IMG/VR virus record: IMGVR_UViG_3300021963_000050
Span: 1-64,000 of that record
Length of the DNA: 64,000 bases
From: a virus
Strand: one strand, 5' to 3'
Position 1 is the stretch's first letter. Each line of letters starts with the position of its first letter. The translations under genes were made by a program, and so were the position numbers. Of this stretch, positions 27,540 to 37,700 are shown one piece after another. The notes below the pieces were generated by a model. That model was not told the origin of the DNA. It worked only from the letters and a program-made list of their open reading frames with translations, and did no database searches.

Positions 27540-28152
27540 CTTCTTCTGTTTCTGGATTAAATGTGTCTCTTATTGTATCTCTTGAGTAATCTTCAATATC
27601 TTGTTTAGTTAAAACGTACTCGTTTTTACCACTTTGTTGCATTTCACCTTGTTTTTGTGCAAAGAACTGTTGTGGGTTCATATTAAATGGATATGAGTCT
27701 AAAGAACGTAACTCCAATTTCTCTTGTGGGGTTTTTTCTTTCATTGACTCAACTTTGTTTCCAAGTTCGTCAATTTTATTCATGACTGAGTCCATCTGTG
27801 ATAACTTTTGTTCCAAATCGTTCAGTTTACTAAAGACTGTCTCCATCTTATCAACAACAGCGGTGTTGTCAGATTTATTATCATCCAAATCTTTTTTAAT
27901 TGATTTGGTCATGTTAACTAAATCAGTGATGTCAATTTCTTCAGTATCTGTTGCTGCGGGTACATCACCCGTTGGTGGTGGAACATCCGCAGGTGGTGGA
28001 ACATCTGTTGGTGGTACAGCAGGTTCAATTGGCGGTGCATCCATAGGTGGTGGAGGTGGAACCTCACCTTGTTCCATCAAAGTTTTTGCATATTTATTAA
28101 TCGCATTGTATCTTGCGAGTTCTTCCATTAATGATTTTTCTAGTTTTTTCAT
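27523..28152 (-). CDS. proline-rich coiled-coil protein, probably virion-associated
   Basis: A 209-residue protein with three parts: a short helical N-terminus; residues about 32-68 almost wholly proline-based (EVPPPPPMDAPP, PPTDVPPPADVPPPTGD); and a coiled coil at about 78-140 (heptads of I/L/V/M, for example VVDKMETVFSKLNDLEQKL). The tail is acidic (EEDEFKF). I do not recognise a family. It lies two bases after the 68-residue gene and overlaps the DUF5856-like gene, in a late-type transcript with tail genes upstream, so a structural or scaffold role is the best guess. Confidence 0.6.
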   Translation of the reverse strand: MKKLEKSLMEELARYNAINKYAKTLMEQGEVPPPPPMDAPPIEPAVPPTDVPPPADVPPPTGDVPAATDTEEIDITDLVNMTKSIKKDLDDNKSDNTAVVDKMETVFSKLNDLEQKLSQMDSVMNKIDELGNKVESMKEKTPQEKLELRSLDSYPFNMNPQQFFAQKQGEMQQSGKNEYVLTKQDIEDYSRDTIRDTFNPETEEDEFKF

Positions 28153-28154
28153 AG

Positions 28155-28361
28155 TTAGTCTTGTAAAAGTTGTCTACCGTCTTCGGTTATAAATTTTTTG
28201 TTTATTCTTTCAACTATACCATCTTTAGACCTGATTACATAACATTCACCAGTTTGAAGGTCACATTCTTCTCTTTCCATCCCATCATTTGAAACGGACT
28301 TAACGTGTTTTGGATTTTCCATATAGTTATCCAATGTTTTATTTAATTTTTCGTTGTTCAT
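28155..28361 (-). CDS. small protein of unknown function
   Basis: A 68-residue charged protein with one close Cys pair (EECDLQTGECYVIRSKDGIVE, Cys about residues 33 and 40). The second half looks like a small beta-hairpin (YVIRSKDG..ERINKKFI..DGRQLL). No family is recognised. A TATTTAT element sits 13 bases before the ATG, and the gene leads a three-gene late-type unit ending at the terminator near 27.1 kb. Confidence 0.6.
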   Translation of the reverse strand: MNNEKLNKTLDNYMENPKHVKSVSNDGMEREECDLQTGECYVIRSKDGIVERINKKFITEDGRQLLQD

Positions 28362-28374
28362 GGTACTTTCTTTA

Positions 28375-28381
28375 ATAAATA
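28375..28381 (-). promoter_or_regulatory. TATTTAT element, 13 bases before the ATG at 28361
   Basis: Minus-strand agaTATTTATT, a candidate late promoter for the three small genes at 27165-28361. It lies in the 45-base gap after the 2007-residue gene. Confidence 0.5.
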
Positions 28382-28406
28382 TCTAAAAAACTTAAAAACT
28401 TATATT

Positions 28407-31400
28407 TTAATCCATTTTAAAATAAACCACATCCCCATCGTATAATCCTAATTCGGACATTAACTTTGGTGACATACCCATACCTATAGTTGTAGACGAA
28501 GGCCCAACACTAATAGGTCCCTCAACTACAATCTGTCCAACGTTCTTATCTAATTGATAACTCGGGTTCAATGTAAGAGTTTTACTGTTTTTAGGATTCT
28601 TAAAAGTTGTTTTAGCAGTTTTAATCACATCAACGGTGATACTTTTTGATAACTGAAAATAAACATTGTAAAACTTATAGTCTGTCGATTTAATATCTGA
28701 CCATTTTATACCGTTAGCAATGTTAAATCCTTGGTCATCGTCTATTGCATATTTTTCACCACCCATTTTGTATACAACTGTTCGTAACCATTCCTCGTTA
28801 CCATTCTTTACCTTTTGTATTAATCGAGTCTCGTTGTATCCATTGTATGGAACGCCGAATCTATTTATACCAACGTCTTGAACTATAGTTTCACCTTGTA
28901 CGTTCTTACCTTGTCTATCTGTTATGTAAGGTATTTTTTGATAAATAACCGTGTCTTGAGTATCGGTACGATTAGATTCTCTTTGTTTGATTTTAGCAAT
29001 CGCTTTCGATTGAATCTTATCAAATAAGATTCTGTAACTAGCAACAAACGAATCTTTTGGGTCAGGTAATGATGTATATGGTATCCTTGTTCCTGAGAAA
29101 TTTGTTGAAATAACGTTACCTCTAATTTGATGGGAAACCTCTGTAATCCAATAAGAACCTCTGAACATCGGTATGTTTTTTAAATAGAAAAACATTGTAG
29201 GTTGAATCATTACATTACCCATAGCACTAACTCCACATTTATATGAAGCTTGTTTATAGTAATCAAACAAACTAACGTCAACATTATGAACACCAGCACC
29301 TGAAGCTGACCTTGATAGGTCTTCCAATACTTGGAAAGATTCAGAAGTATTTTTAAGTGAGGTTTGGTCAAGTGTTACACCTTTGAATATTCCTTGGTTT
29401 TGGTCACCAAAGCTAACCTCAAAAGCAACAACCCTATTGGACTTTGACAAATCGTTTTGTGAAAAACTATCTAAAGAAGTAATCAGTAGGGGATTAGGTG
29501 TTTGACCTCCAATATAGAAACTGTCATCGTTAAATTTATATGCTTTACTGTTTGACATGTCAACCCTCTTTGATGTTTGACCAACTAATTGAATAATAAC
29601 TTTTGGTGTTGCTTCTTGATAATCAACTTCTAAAAAGGTTCCGAATAAAGTAGATGCCACTTTTTTAGATGGTGTAATCTTATTTCTATTTGTTAAATTG
29701 TTTCCATAAAAATTAATATAAGCTGGAAGAGCCCTCATGTCTAATCCAGTACCTTGAATTATCATAGATATTGCACTATACAAAGAAAGTTTGGAATTTC
29801 TACTATCGAGTAGTGGAGTAAATTTATCTATGTTAAGATAAAATTTATCACCAATGTCTCTGTTTGCTTTATCCAAGAATAAAAATTCTTCAAGTAATAA
29901 TCTTTGACCAATTGAGTTACCGGCAGTCCATTTATCATTAAATGATTTGAATGTGTTGTAAAGTTCTAATTTAGTTTGTGTTGAGTTATAACCCCTGAAC
30001 ATATCAATACTTGCCGCAGGATTTGCGTTGGTATTACTACTTAGTTTTGAAAATTGTGGTAATAATGTATTTAAAAATAATGCAAGTCTTGCCTCTGCAC
30101 CATTTCCAACAATCTTACCATCGTTATTTTTTATTAAAATAGAATTTTGTAAATAGGTTATAAACGCGGACTTGGTGTTTGTTCCACCCGCTTTTCTATA
30201 ACCACCATATATGTGTGCTAAAGGTCTATGTCTTTTTATGTTGTCTTCTGTCAATTTAATATCCATTAAACTAAAGAAATTAACATAGTAACTATCTATA
30301 TCTTCACCTATATATAGTTTTATTAAATTTAAATTTGTTGATGTTAAATCAACAGCACTAAATGGTTGTGGACCATATGTTGTGAAACTTCCATATGGCT
30401 CTATTTTTGTAAGTCCATATAGTGAATACGCATCAATTTCTTTTGGGTTAGCTAATGTGAATTTTATTAAATTACTTGAACTTAAGATATCATTGGTAAT
30501 TGTTTCAGCGTTCTTTTTTTGTCTCTCTTTTAATGTTGTCTGAATTAACAAATCAATATCATTACTATCGTCGTCTTTCTTTTCAACAACGGACAATTTC
30601 TTTAATAAATCTTGGAATTTAGGGTAACTAACGTTTCTAAAGATTCTATATGGTATTTCTTCGTTTATTTTTTCACTGGCAAAATCAAGGAAGAAACTTT
30701 CCATGTATTCAAGTATTTGAGGACTAAAAGTACCAATAAGGTCTAACGCCTTTTTGTAGTTTGAAGATACTGAATATGTGTTTCCTGTTGTTCTAAAATA
30801 ATCATATGAACTTGGGAATGTTTGTCCACTAAAACTTGTTGACAGGGTATCATCCAAATACCAAATTGATTTAAAACTTAATTCTTCAGCCAAATTAAAT
30901 GAATTACCATCTGAGATAGAATTGGTTTGGTGTCCACCTACTGATGGTAATAATGTATAGTTTTTATCAGAACTTATGTATTTGGAATTATCCATAACAA
31001 CATCCCAATAATTCATTCCACTTTTAGTTCTAACTCTATGAAGGATTTTACCTGATTGACTTGTTGATGAATATGATGTGTTACCCAAACTTATGTCATA
31101 AGTGGAGTAATCATTAACTATTTGACTGTAAACCGCCTGATAGAATGGTTTAATACCAGCATGTGTATATCCTGTATAAGTAACTCCCGTAGTTGTACCA
31201 GATGTTGTGGATATTCTTGGAATAACATCAAAAGTCACGTATTCATCATAAACCGCAAAAATGGTCGCCCCCGTTAATCCTGTTAATGGTGATTGAGAAA
31301 TCGTGAATCCTGTAGTACTTGTAACGTTTGTTATAAAAGTATTTGGTGCGGTTTGTCCTGTTCCCGCAATAACGGTAACTGTCATTCCCGATTGTAATCC

Positions 31401-34400
31401 AACTGTACTTGGTACATTGATGGTTGTTCCACTACTTGACGCGTTGGTTGCGGTATAAGTAATTAAAGCACCATTGTTGTCAAACAATGTTTTTCCTGTT
31501 AAAGGTCTGGTTATATAACTTGGGTTTATACAACCATCTAATATATCATAACCATCAATTAAATGTGTTTTATATCTATGATAGATTGACCCCCATTTTA
31601 ATAATAAATGATATGGTATAAAGTGAGTTGCAGATACTTCTCTAAATAATGATGATGTTAGAATTGATTTCCCGTCGAAAGTGATTTGGTCGTCTAAATC
31701 AATAAATGGTAAAGAATTTAATAACAAGTAAGAAGAACCAACATACTTACCTTTTAATGTTGATTTATTAAAATCTGAAAATAATTGATTGTGGAAATAT
31801 GGGGTGTTAAGTATTGATGTGGTGTTCCCTGATACTTTAACAGTATTTGTAAAAAAATCAGTAGTACTTGATGATGGTTTTACCCAAGATTTTGAATTGA
31901 TTGGTGAACAAATAAAACCTTGTGAGCTATTAACTTTTAAGATTCCGTTGAATTTAAAGTTATCTCGACTAAATGATGTTTTACCTAAATAATTTAAATA
32001 CGTGGTAGAATTGAAGGGGTAGATATCTGTTCTATATGTTTCAGGTTCGTAATCAATTAGAATCTTATTAAGATTATCTTCTTCTAAATCACCTGTTGGG
32101 TTTGTTGACGCTTCATCATATTTGTCAAATTTGAATGGTTCATCAATTACATCACTTATATAATTAGTTGTTGGTAAATGGTCTTTGTAATAGTTAAACC
32201 TTTCATATGGTGATAATCCGGGTAAATAACCACCGTATGTTGTTGCAATTTTTGGGGTACCATCAGTGTTTTTCTGAATAACACCATTCTCTTTTAATTC
32301 TGTGGTTGACACAGGTGCAATCAATGCGTTTTTATTTGTAATTTTTTTGGCTAATTCAATTATGTCAGTATCTTCTTTTATTGATTCTTGTATGTTTTTA
32401 AATTCTTCATTAGCCAATTGTATAATCATTTTGTCATTAAATGAATCAAACAATGTCATATAAAGAGCTCTCTCATAAAGTTCATAAACAAAGCCAGCAT
32501 AACTTTTATCAACAAATGGTATTGATTCGTTTATAACATCAATACCTGAAATATCTTCGATTTTTTGATTTTCTGTGTTTGAATCAAAAACGTAATTAAC
32601 GTCATTCCTTGTTGGTTCATTATTAACATTTGTCTCAACCCTGTTTGTTGCAATTTTAATATACTCTTCAACAAAATCAACTTCAGGCCATAAGGTCTTA
32701 TCATATGATTTTAATTTATGTACCAATTCTTCATCACCGGGATATGAAACAACATTTTGTTTACCACCTGTTTGTGGTTTTTTTACTTCAGGCCATGGAT
32801 ATATGTTTTCACCTTTTGACTCTTTTGATAAATTAGTTAAAACTTTTTTTCTGTTATTAGCAGCATCGAACGCCTTGTTGTGAACATCTTTCATTAATCT
32901 GATGTAAACCTCAGCATTGGCCAATAATACCGCAAACATGTTTCTGATTGTCGGTTCAAAACCAAAACCATATTCTTTACTTTTGATGACCTCATTCATT
33001 TTTGTCTCAACGTCATCCTCAACTTTTTTTCTTTGTTCTTCAAAAGATTTTCTTATTTGGAATATGTCTTCAAATAATCCATCAATGTATACCGCAACCT
33101 TTTTATCATTCAGTATTTTATAATATGATTGGACATCTTTAACATTCCTAATTGAAATTCTCTTAAAGTCGCCGCCAGTCTCGTTTAATAAATTTTGAGT
33201 CAATAGTTTGGATTTATTCATCGCACCGTTAAATCCTTTTAATAAAAGTTCAAGAGCCCCCGGTCCGTTACCAAGAATATGTTTTGTTTCGGTCTTATCT
33301 TTTGCGCTCAAATAAAACCATAAATCACTAACAGTTTCGTCGGTTGTTGCGGTTCGATTAAAAGATGTGTATTCTTGTGATAGATATTGTTTTCCCCAAG
33401 CTTTTATTGAATTTTCAAAATCATTTATTATACTATCAATTTCTTTTATACCTGAAAAAACATCCATGCTCACTTTACTGAATACTTGTTGTTCAAGTAT
33501 TTTATCAAGACTTTCGGCTATATAACCAACTTCTTTTAGTGTACGAACAGGGAAACCTTTCGGTATTAAACCCTTTTGTTCATATTGTCTATATATTGAT
33601 TTTAAGATTGTGTATCCTCTTGAAGACTGTTTGAGTGTCTTTTCGTATAAACCTGTTTTTTCATTAAACTTGGAATTTTTAGATTCTTCAACTAAAAACA
33701 TGTAAGGACAATTTATAATTGCCGATAATGGAATGTCATTTAACCAAGCAAATGTGGAACCAACAAATTTTGTTGTTATTTCAAAATTACCATTAGAATC
33801 ATTAAATCTTGATTTAAAATCAGTCATGTGCAATCTGTATCTGATTGCTTTACCGTAATAACCTTTTACTGTTAGATAAAAAATGGGCCACGGTAAATGA
33901 AAAAACGCTCGGTATGGTGAATTTTCTGAAGATTCAAAAAGTGTCTTTCCCCTAACATCAACAAAATTGATTGAAACTTGGGGAACAAAGTTCGCACCTT
34001 TAACGTCAATTGTTATTGAATCAATACCGAATGATTGACCTGTTGGGTCTTTAAATTGGTCTTCACCAAACGTTACGTCATAACCATCTTTGTAGGTTGA
34101 TTCTTGACCCTGTATTGGTTTGGGTACAAACGCATCGGTCCAAGTAGCGTCAAAGTTTCCATCGCCACTGGCGTTTCTTAAGAAATTTAAATTTCCTTTT
34201 GCAATTTGTGTTAATGTGTTTCCAACGTTATCATCGGCAATAAGAGTTGTCCTCGGAATCAAATCTGCTTCCAAGTTAACATACATTACTAAGTTTTCCT
34301 GTTTATGTCCTCTTGGTTGTACTTCTCCATTTGAATCAACAACACTATTTGGGTCAACATAAATTAAATTGTTTTGGTCAACTTTTACAAGTATGTTCTC

Positions 34401-34430
34401 ATTATTTGGGTAATCATTATTGCTCGCCAT
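28407..34430 (-). CDS. giant baseplate hub-like protein
   Basis: A 2007-residue protein, the largest complete one here. The N-terminal region (about 100-250: VPQVSINFVDVRG, FHLPWPIFYLTVKGYYGKA, RYRLHMTDFKSRF) reads like the start of a tube-cap or hub protein. Residues about 1738-1764 (QPTMFFYLKNIPMFRGSYW, then ITEVSHQI) match the conserved strand pattern of gpD/VgrG-type hub proteins of contractile systems. Between them lie long Thr/Ser/Asn-rich and helical insertions. The C-terminus (SPKLMSELGLYDGDVVYFKM) looks like a double-psi-barrel-type strand. It lies directly after the gpX/LysM-like gene (14-base overlap). The hub role is inferred from motif and position; T4 gp27 and gp5 were not identified separately. 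Confidence 0.6.
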   Translation of the reverse strand: MASNNDYPNNENILVKVDQNNLIYVDPNSVVDSNGEVQPRGHKQENLVMYVNLEADLIPRTTLIADDNVGNTLTQIAKGNLNFLRNASGDGNFDATWTDAFVPKPIQGQESTYKDGYDVTFGEDQFKDPTGQSFGIDSITIDVKGANFVPQVSINFVDVRGKTLFESSENSPYRAFFHLPWPIFYLTVKGYYGKAIRYRLHMTDFKSRFNDSNGNFEITTKFVGSTFAWLNDIPLSAIINCPYMFLVEESKNSKFNEKTGLYEKTLKQSSRGYTILKSIYRQYEQKGLIPKGFPVRTLKEVGYIAESLDKILEQQVFSKVSMDVFSGIKEIDSIINDFENSIKAWGKQYLSQEYTSFNRTATTDETVSDLWFYLSAKDKTETKHILGNGPGALELLLKGFNGAMNKSKLLTQNLLNETGGDFKRISIRNVKDVQSYYKILNDKKVAVYIDGLFEDIFQIRKSFEEQRKKVEDDVETKMNEVIKSKEYGFGFEPTIRNMFAVLLANAEVYIRLMKDVHNKAFDAANNRKKVLTNLSKESKGENIYPWPEVKKPQTGGKQNVVSYPGDEELVHKLKSYDKTLWPEVDFVEEYIKIATNRVETNVNNEPTRNDVNYVFDSNTENQKIEDISGIDVINESIPFVDKSYAGFVYELYERALYMTLFDSFNDKMIIQLANEEFKNIQESIKEDTDIIELAKKITNKNALIAPVSTTELKENGVIQKNTDGTPKIATTYGGYLPGLSPYERFNYYKDHLPTTNYISDVIDEPFKFDKYDEASTNPTGDLEEDNLNKILIDYEPETYRTDIYPFNSTTYLNYLGKTSFSRDNFKFNGILKVNSSQGFICSPINSKSWVKPSSSTTDFFTNTVKVSGNTTSILNTPYFHNQLFSDFNKSTLKGKYVGSSYLLLNSLPFIDLDDQITFDGKSILTSSLFREVSATHFIPYHLLLKWGSIYHRYKTHLIDGYDILDGCINPSYITRPLTGKTLFDNNGALITYTATNASSSGTTINVPSTVGLQSGMTVTVIAGTGQTAPNTFITNVTSTTGFTISQSPLTGLTGATIFAVYDEYVTFDVIPRISTTSGTTTGVTYTGYTHAGIKPFYQAVYSQIVNDYSTYDISLGNTSYSSTSQSGKILHRVRTKSGMNYWDVVMDNSKYISSDKNYTLLPSVGGHQTNSISDGNSFNLAEELSFKSIWYLDDTLSTSFSGQTFPSSYDYFRTTGNTYSVSSNYKKALDLIGTFSPQILEYMESFFLDFASEKINEEIPYRIFRNVSYPKFQDLLKKLSVVEKKDDDSNDIDLLIQTTLKERQKKNAETITNDILSSSNLIKFTLANPKEIDAYSLYGLTKIEPYGSFTTYGPQPFSAVDLTSTNLNLIKLYIGEDIDSYYVNFFSLMDIKLTEDNIKRHRPLAHIYGGYRKAGGTNTKSAFITYLQNSILIKNNDGKIVGNGAEARLALFLNTLLPQFSKLSSNTNANPAASIDMFRGYNSTQTKLELYNTFKSFNDKWTAGNSIGQRLLLEEFLFLDKANRDIGDKFYLNIDKFTPLLDSRNSKLSLYSAISMIIQGTGLDMRALPAYINFYGNNLTNRNKITPSKKVASTLFGTFLEVDYQEATPKVIIQLVGQTSKRVDMSNSKAYKFNDDSFYIGGQTPNPLLITSLDSFSQNDLSKSNRVVAFEVSFGDQNQGIFKGVTLDQTSLKNTSESFQVLEDLSRSASGAGVHNVDVSLFDYYKQASYKCGVSAMGNVMIQPTMFFYLKNIPMFRGSYWITEVSHQIRGNVISTNFSGTRIPYTSLPDPKDSFVASYRILFDKIQSKAIAKIKQRESNRTDTQDTVIYQKIPYITDRQGKNVQGETIVQDVGINRFGVPYNGYNETRLIQKVKNGNEEWLRTVVYKMGGEKYAIDDDQGFNIANGIKWSDIKSTDYKFYNVYFQLSKSITVDVIKTAKTTFKNPKNSKTLTLNPSYQLDKNVGQIVVEGPISVGPSSTTIGMGMSPKLMSELGLYDGDVVYFKMD

Positions 34431-34743
34431 AATATAGGTTATACAATTCTACACTTCTTTTATAATCTTGTAAAGACGTTACTAATGGAAATGGAATCCT
34501 AATAACAAAATTATCGGGTATTTCAAATTCAACACTTCCCGCTGTTGGGTTGGCTTGTAATATTAACCAACCAAAAACTGGTGAACCATAATAATCTTGA
34601 GATAGTTTATCTAATCTATCTTTACCTCTTTTATAGAACATATATCTATCAGATGGTTTTATTGGTATCTCAATTCCGGGTACAATTCTAAATTTACCAT
34701 CTTCCACAAAAAACTGATATCTATCAAAATATTGTCTACTCAT
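34417..34743 (-). CDS. small LysM/gpX-like baseplate protein (gp53 type)
   Basis: A 108-residue protein. The core DRLDKLSQDYYGSPVFGWLI followed by LQANP has the L-x-x-L-a-x-x-Y-Y-G-x-x-x-x-W-x-I-x-x-A-N signature shared by P2 gpX, LysM-like baseplate proteins and the T4 gp53 family. Such proteins bind baseplate subunits or, as LysM, peptidoglycan. It lies 3 bases after the 1613-residue gene and overlaps the hub-like gene by 14 bases, so all three are probably co-translated. Which T4 protein it corresponds to is uncertain. Confidence 0.7.
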   Translation of the reverse strand: MSRQYFDRYQFFVEDGKFRIVPGIEIPIKPSDRYMFYKRGKDRLDKLSQDYYGSPVFGWLILQANPTAGSVEFEIPDNFVIRIPFPLVTSLQDYKRSVELYNLYYGEQ

Positions 34744-34746
34744 TTG

Positions 34747-37700
34747 TTATTCTGCTCTATAAAAATTTAATTTATCATCAACACTATTTGATGTTGAAAA
34801 TGTTTGATTTGCTTCACTAATTATGGTTGAGTTTGTTTCATCCACTGTGGATGCAATACCAAATTTTATGTCTTTACCACTTTTTCTACTTTTGAATTTT
34901 GATAATTTAAAATTCTTTTCTTTTGGTTTTTCAACAAATTTTTCTAATCTCTTTTTTAATTGGTTCTTTAATCCGTTTGAATATAACGTAGTATCTTTAA
35001 ATTCAGACATTAAACTATCTACACTATCTGATAATAATTCTTTCATTAAAAAGTCAAAATCTGCAGATTGTATAGTTGGATTTAAGAAGGTAATGTTTGT
35101 TGATAAACCCTCAAATAATTTTGATGTGTTTGTATCAATATAACTAATACATGTCTCATACTCATTATATAATAAATCAGACGTAAAACCACTCATAGTT
35201 ACGGATTTAACAACACCATCTGAAACTGTTGAGTCCTTACCATTTTTAATTACGAAGTTTACTTTATCTAAAGATGTAATTAATTGATTTCTTGACTTTT
35301 CTAAATCTGATAAAAGAGCGGTAGAATCTGTTAATTCATTTATTTTGTTTTCTATAATTTTTTCAGTAATGAATTTTTTTAATATTTTTTCATTTGTGTC
35401 CGTAAGAAGTGAACCTGTCATTTCTTTATTAAATGACAACATATCTACTAAGTACGTTGAAGAAGAGTTATTTACGAATGTCGCTAAAGCTGTTTTTAGA
35501 CCGGCAGTATAGACGTTTAATTCTTGTGTCTTTTTGTGTAGTCCAAACAGTGTCAATGTTTTACCTGGTGTGGGTGATGTCGATGTATACACATCGTACT
35601 TGTTTATAGGTCTGTAATCACCTTTTAATAACATGGTGGTTATGTCTTTACCATATTTGGTGTAAACTTTATTGTATGTGGTTGTAAATTTGGTAAAATA
35701 ATCCTCGGTTGATTTAAAAACAGAATCAATTAATTTTGTATAATTCATTGTGTTTCCGTTTTCTAACTCACCCATGTAAACCCCATTCTTAACATTATTG
35801 GTATTCTGAGTTTGTGAATTTTTATTTATCGAATTATTGTAGGTTTTATTCAAGTCTTCTAAAAATTCTCTCGTAAATTCTTCGGCCTTTTTACCACCAA
35901 TAGTTTCGTTTGTTGCAATAGACCTTTCATCGTACATTTCAGTGTTAGCAAAGAAATTAGATGAAAGTGCATTTTGCAGTCTTTCTACTGGTTTTGACAA
36001 ACCTTGACCACCAATAAAGTTTATTGATAACGATACAGATGCAATCATAGGTTGTACACCAATTCCTTCAGGATTTAAATCCCATAATATTTGACCACCA
36101 TCATCGAAAGAAATGTTAACATCTCTTATGACAATTTTTGAGTGATAAAAGTCCCCAACTCTCAATACACAAACAGGAGGTGGTCCAAATGATGTGTTTC
36201 GAGCTCTAACGTCTGAATCTTCAGATATTCCTTTTATTGGAATAGTGTCACCCGGTCTAATACATTGTTGTAAGAAAGTTAATCGAGCATTCAATCCTTC
36301 AGGTGTTGTCGAGTGGAAACCAGGGTGAAAATATTTTAATTTTTCTTTTAAAGACGAGAAAACTATTGGGTCGGTTTCTTCCAACTTTTTAAAGTAAAAA
36401 CATTCTGATAATGTTTTTGCAATAATTCTTTTTAAAGGGTCAATAGCCGGTCTACGTGTTGGTGGGTTAACAACAACTTCACCGTTTTCTTCAATTTTTG
36501 TAACAGGTTGAGGAGGTGGTGGTGTAGTTGGTTTTGGTTTTTCCGATTTTTTATTGTACTTCAAAGAAAACGCGGTTTGTCTACAATAAAAAGCAATTGG
36601 TGAGTACACTTTTAAATCAGGTATTTTAACAAAATCTTTATTTAAACAATCAACATCAGGATTTGTTCCTGTTAATGATTCACCATAGTTTACTGATTCA
36701 ATTACTATTTTAGTGTCATGTTCAAAACCAAAATCTTTGGTACTATATTCTTTAACAACTACGATAGGTTGTCCCCTTTGTATAACTTCCTTATCATTTT
36801 CGGAATTATTTTTATTTACTAAATTTAAACTAGTTGGCCATTTAATTTGCCATTCTTTTTTTCCACCACTAGCGGTCAATCTATCAAAAATATCTTGGAT
36901 AACTGAGTGACTTCTTCTTAACGCCAATCTTTCATTGTAATCAGTTGTGGCAACTGAGGAACAAGAAGATAGAATCTGAAATTTAATAGTGTCAGCGGTT
37001 TTACCCGAAATATCTGTAATTAAATTATTTAGTGTAGTTTCATATGTGTTGAATGAAGTCTGAGCGTCGTCAAAATATTGACCAATTTTCGTAACTTGGA
37101 AGTTAATATCATCTTGAGTTACGGCTTTGTTTTCATCACCAAAAATAAATGATTTTTCTTTCTTTACTTGTGGGTCCGTTTGTGTTAAACCTGTTAAAGT
37201 ATTTAAAGCAGAACCCAATTTTGTAATATAATCTTGTTTTCTAACTTTATATGTGTTGTAAAGTTCTGTGTAGTTTTTGGTCGTATCAAGGTCTAAACTT
37301 GGCCCCGGTCTATTGTTTTCGTATTTTAATTTAATTACAACCTCATCAACAGGTTTTGAATCGGCGTCATTACCTTGAGGTGTTGTATTTGTTGGTGTTG
37401 ATTCTACAGGATACTCTGTGGTAACTTTATATTGTTTTATAATCTCAGGATTTTGTCCTTTATTTAAAAACGATTGAATCAACTTAATGTCGTTTGTATC
37501 TAATTGTGCATATCTTCTAATTAATGAATAGAAATCTAATTCTTCACATCCCGCAAAAAATGCATTAATGTAGTTTTCAGATTCTTCATCTGACATTCCT
37601 TTGAAGTATTCTCTAACTAATAGGTTTAAAATACTTGGGTGGTCGACAACCACTTTAAATGAAAGTTGTCCACTTCTTGATGTATCCTGATATGTGTATA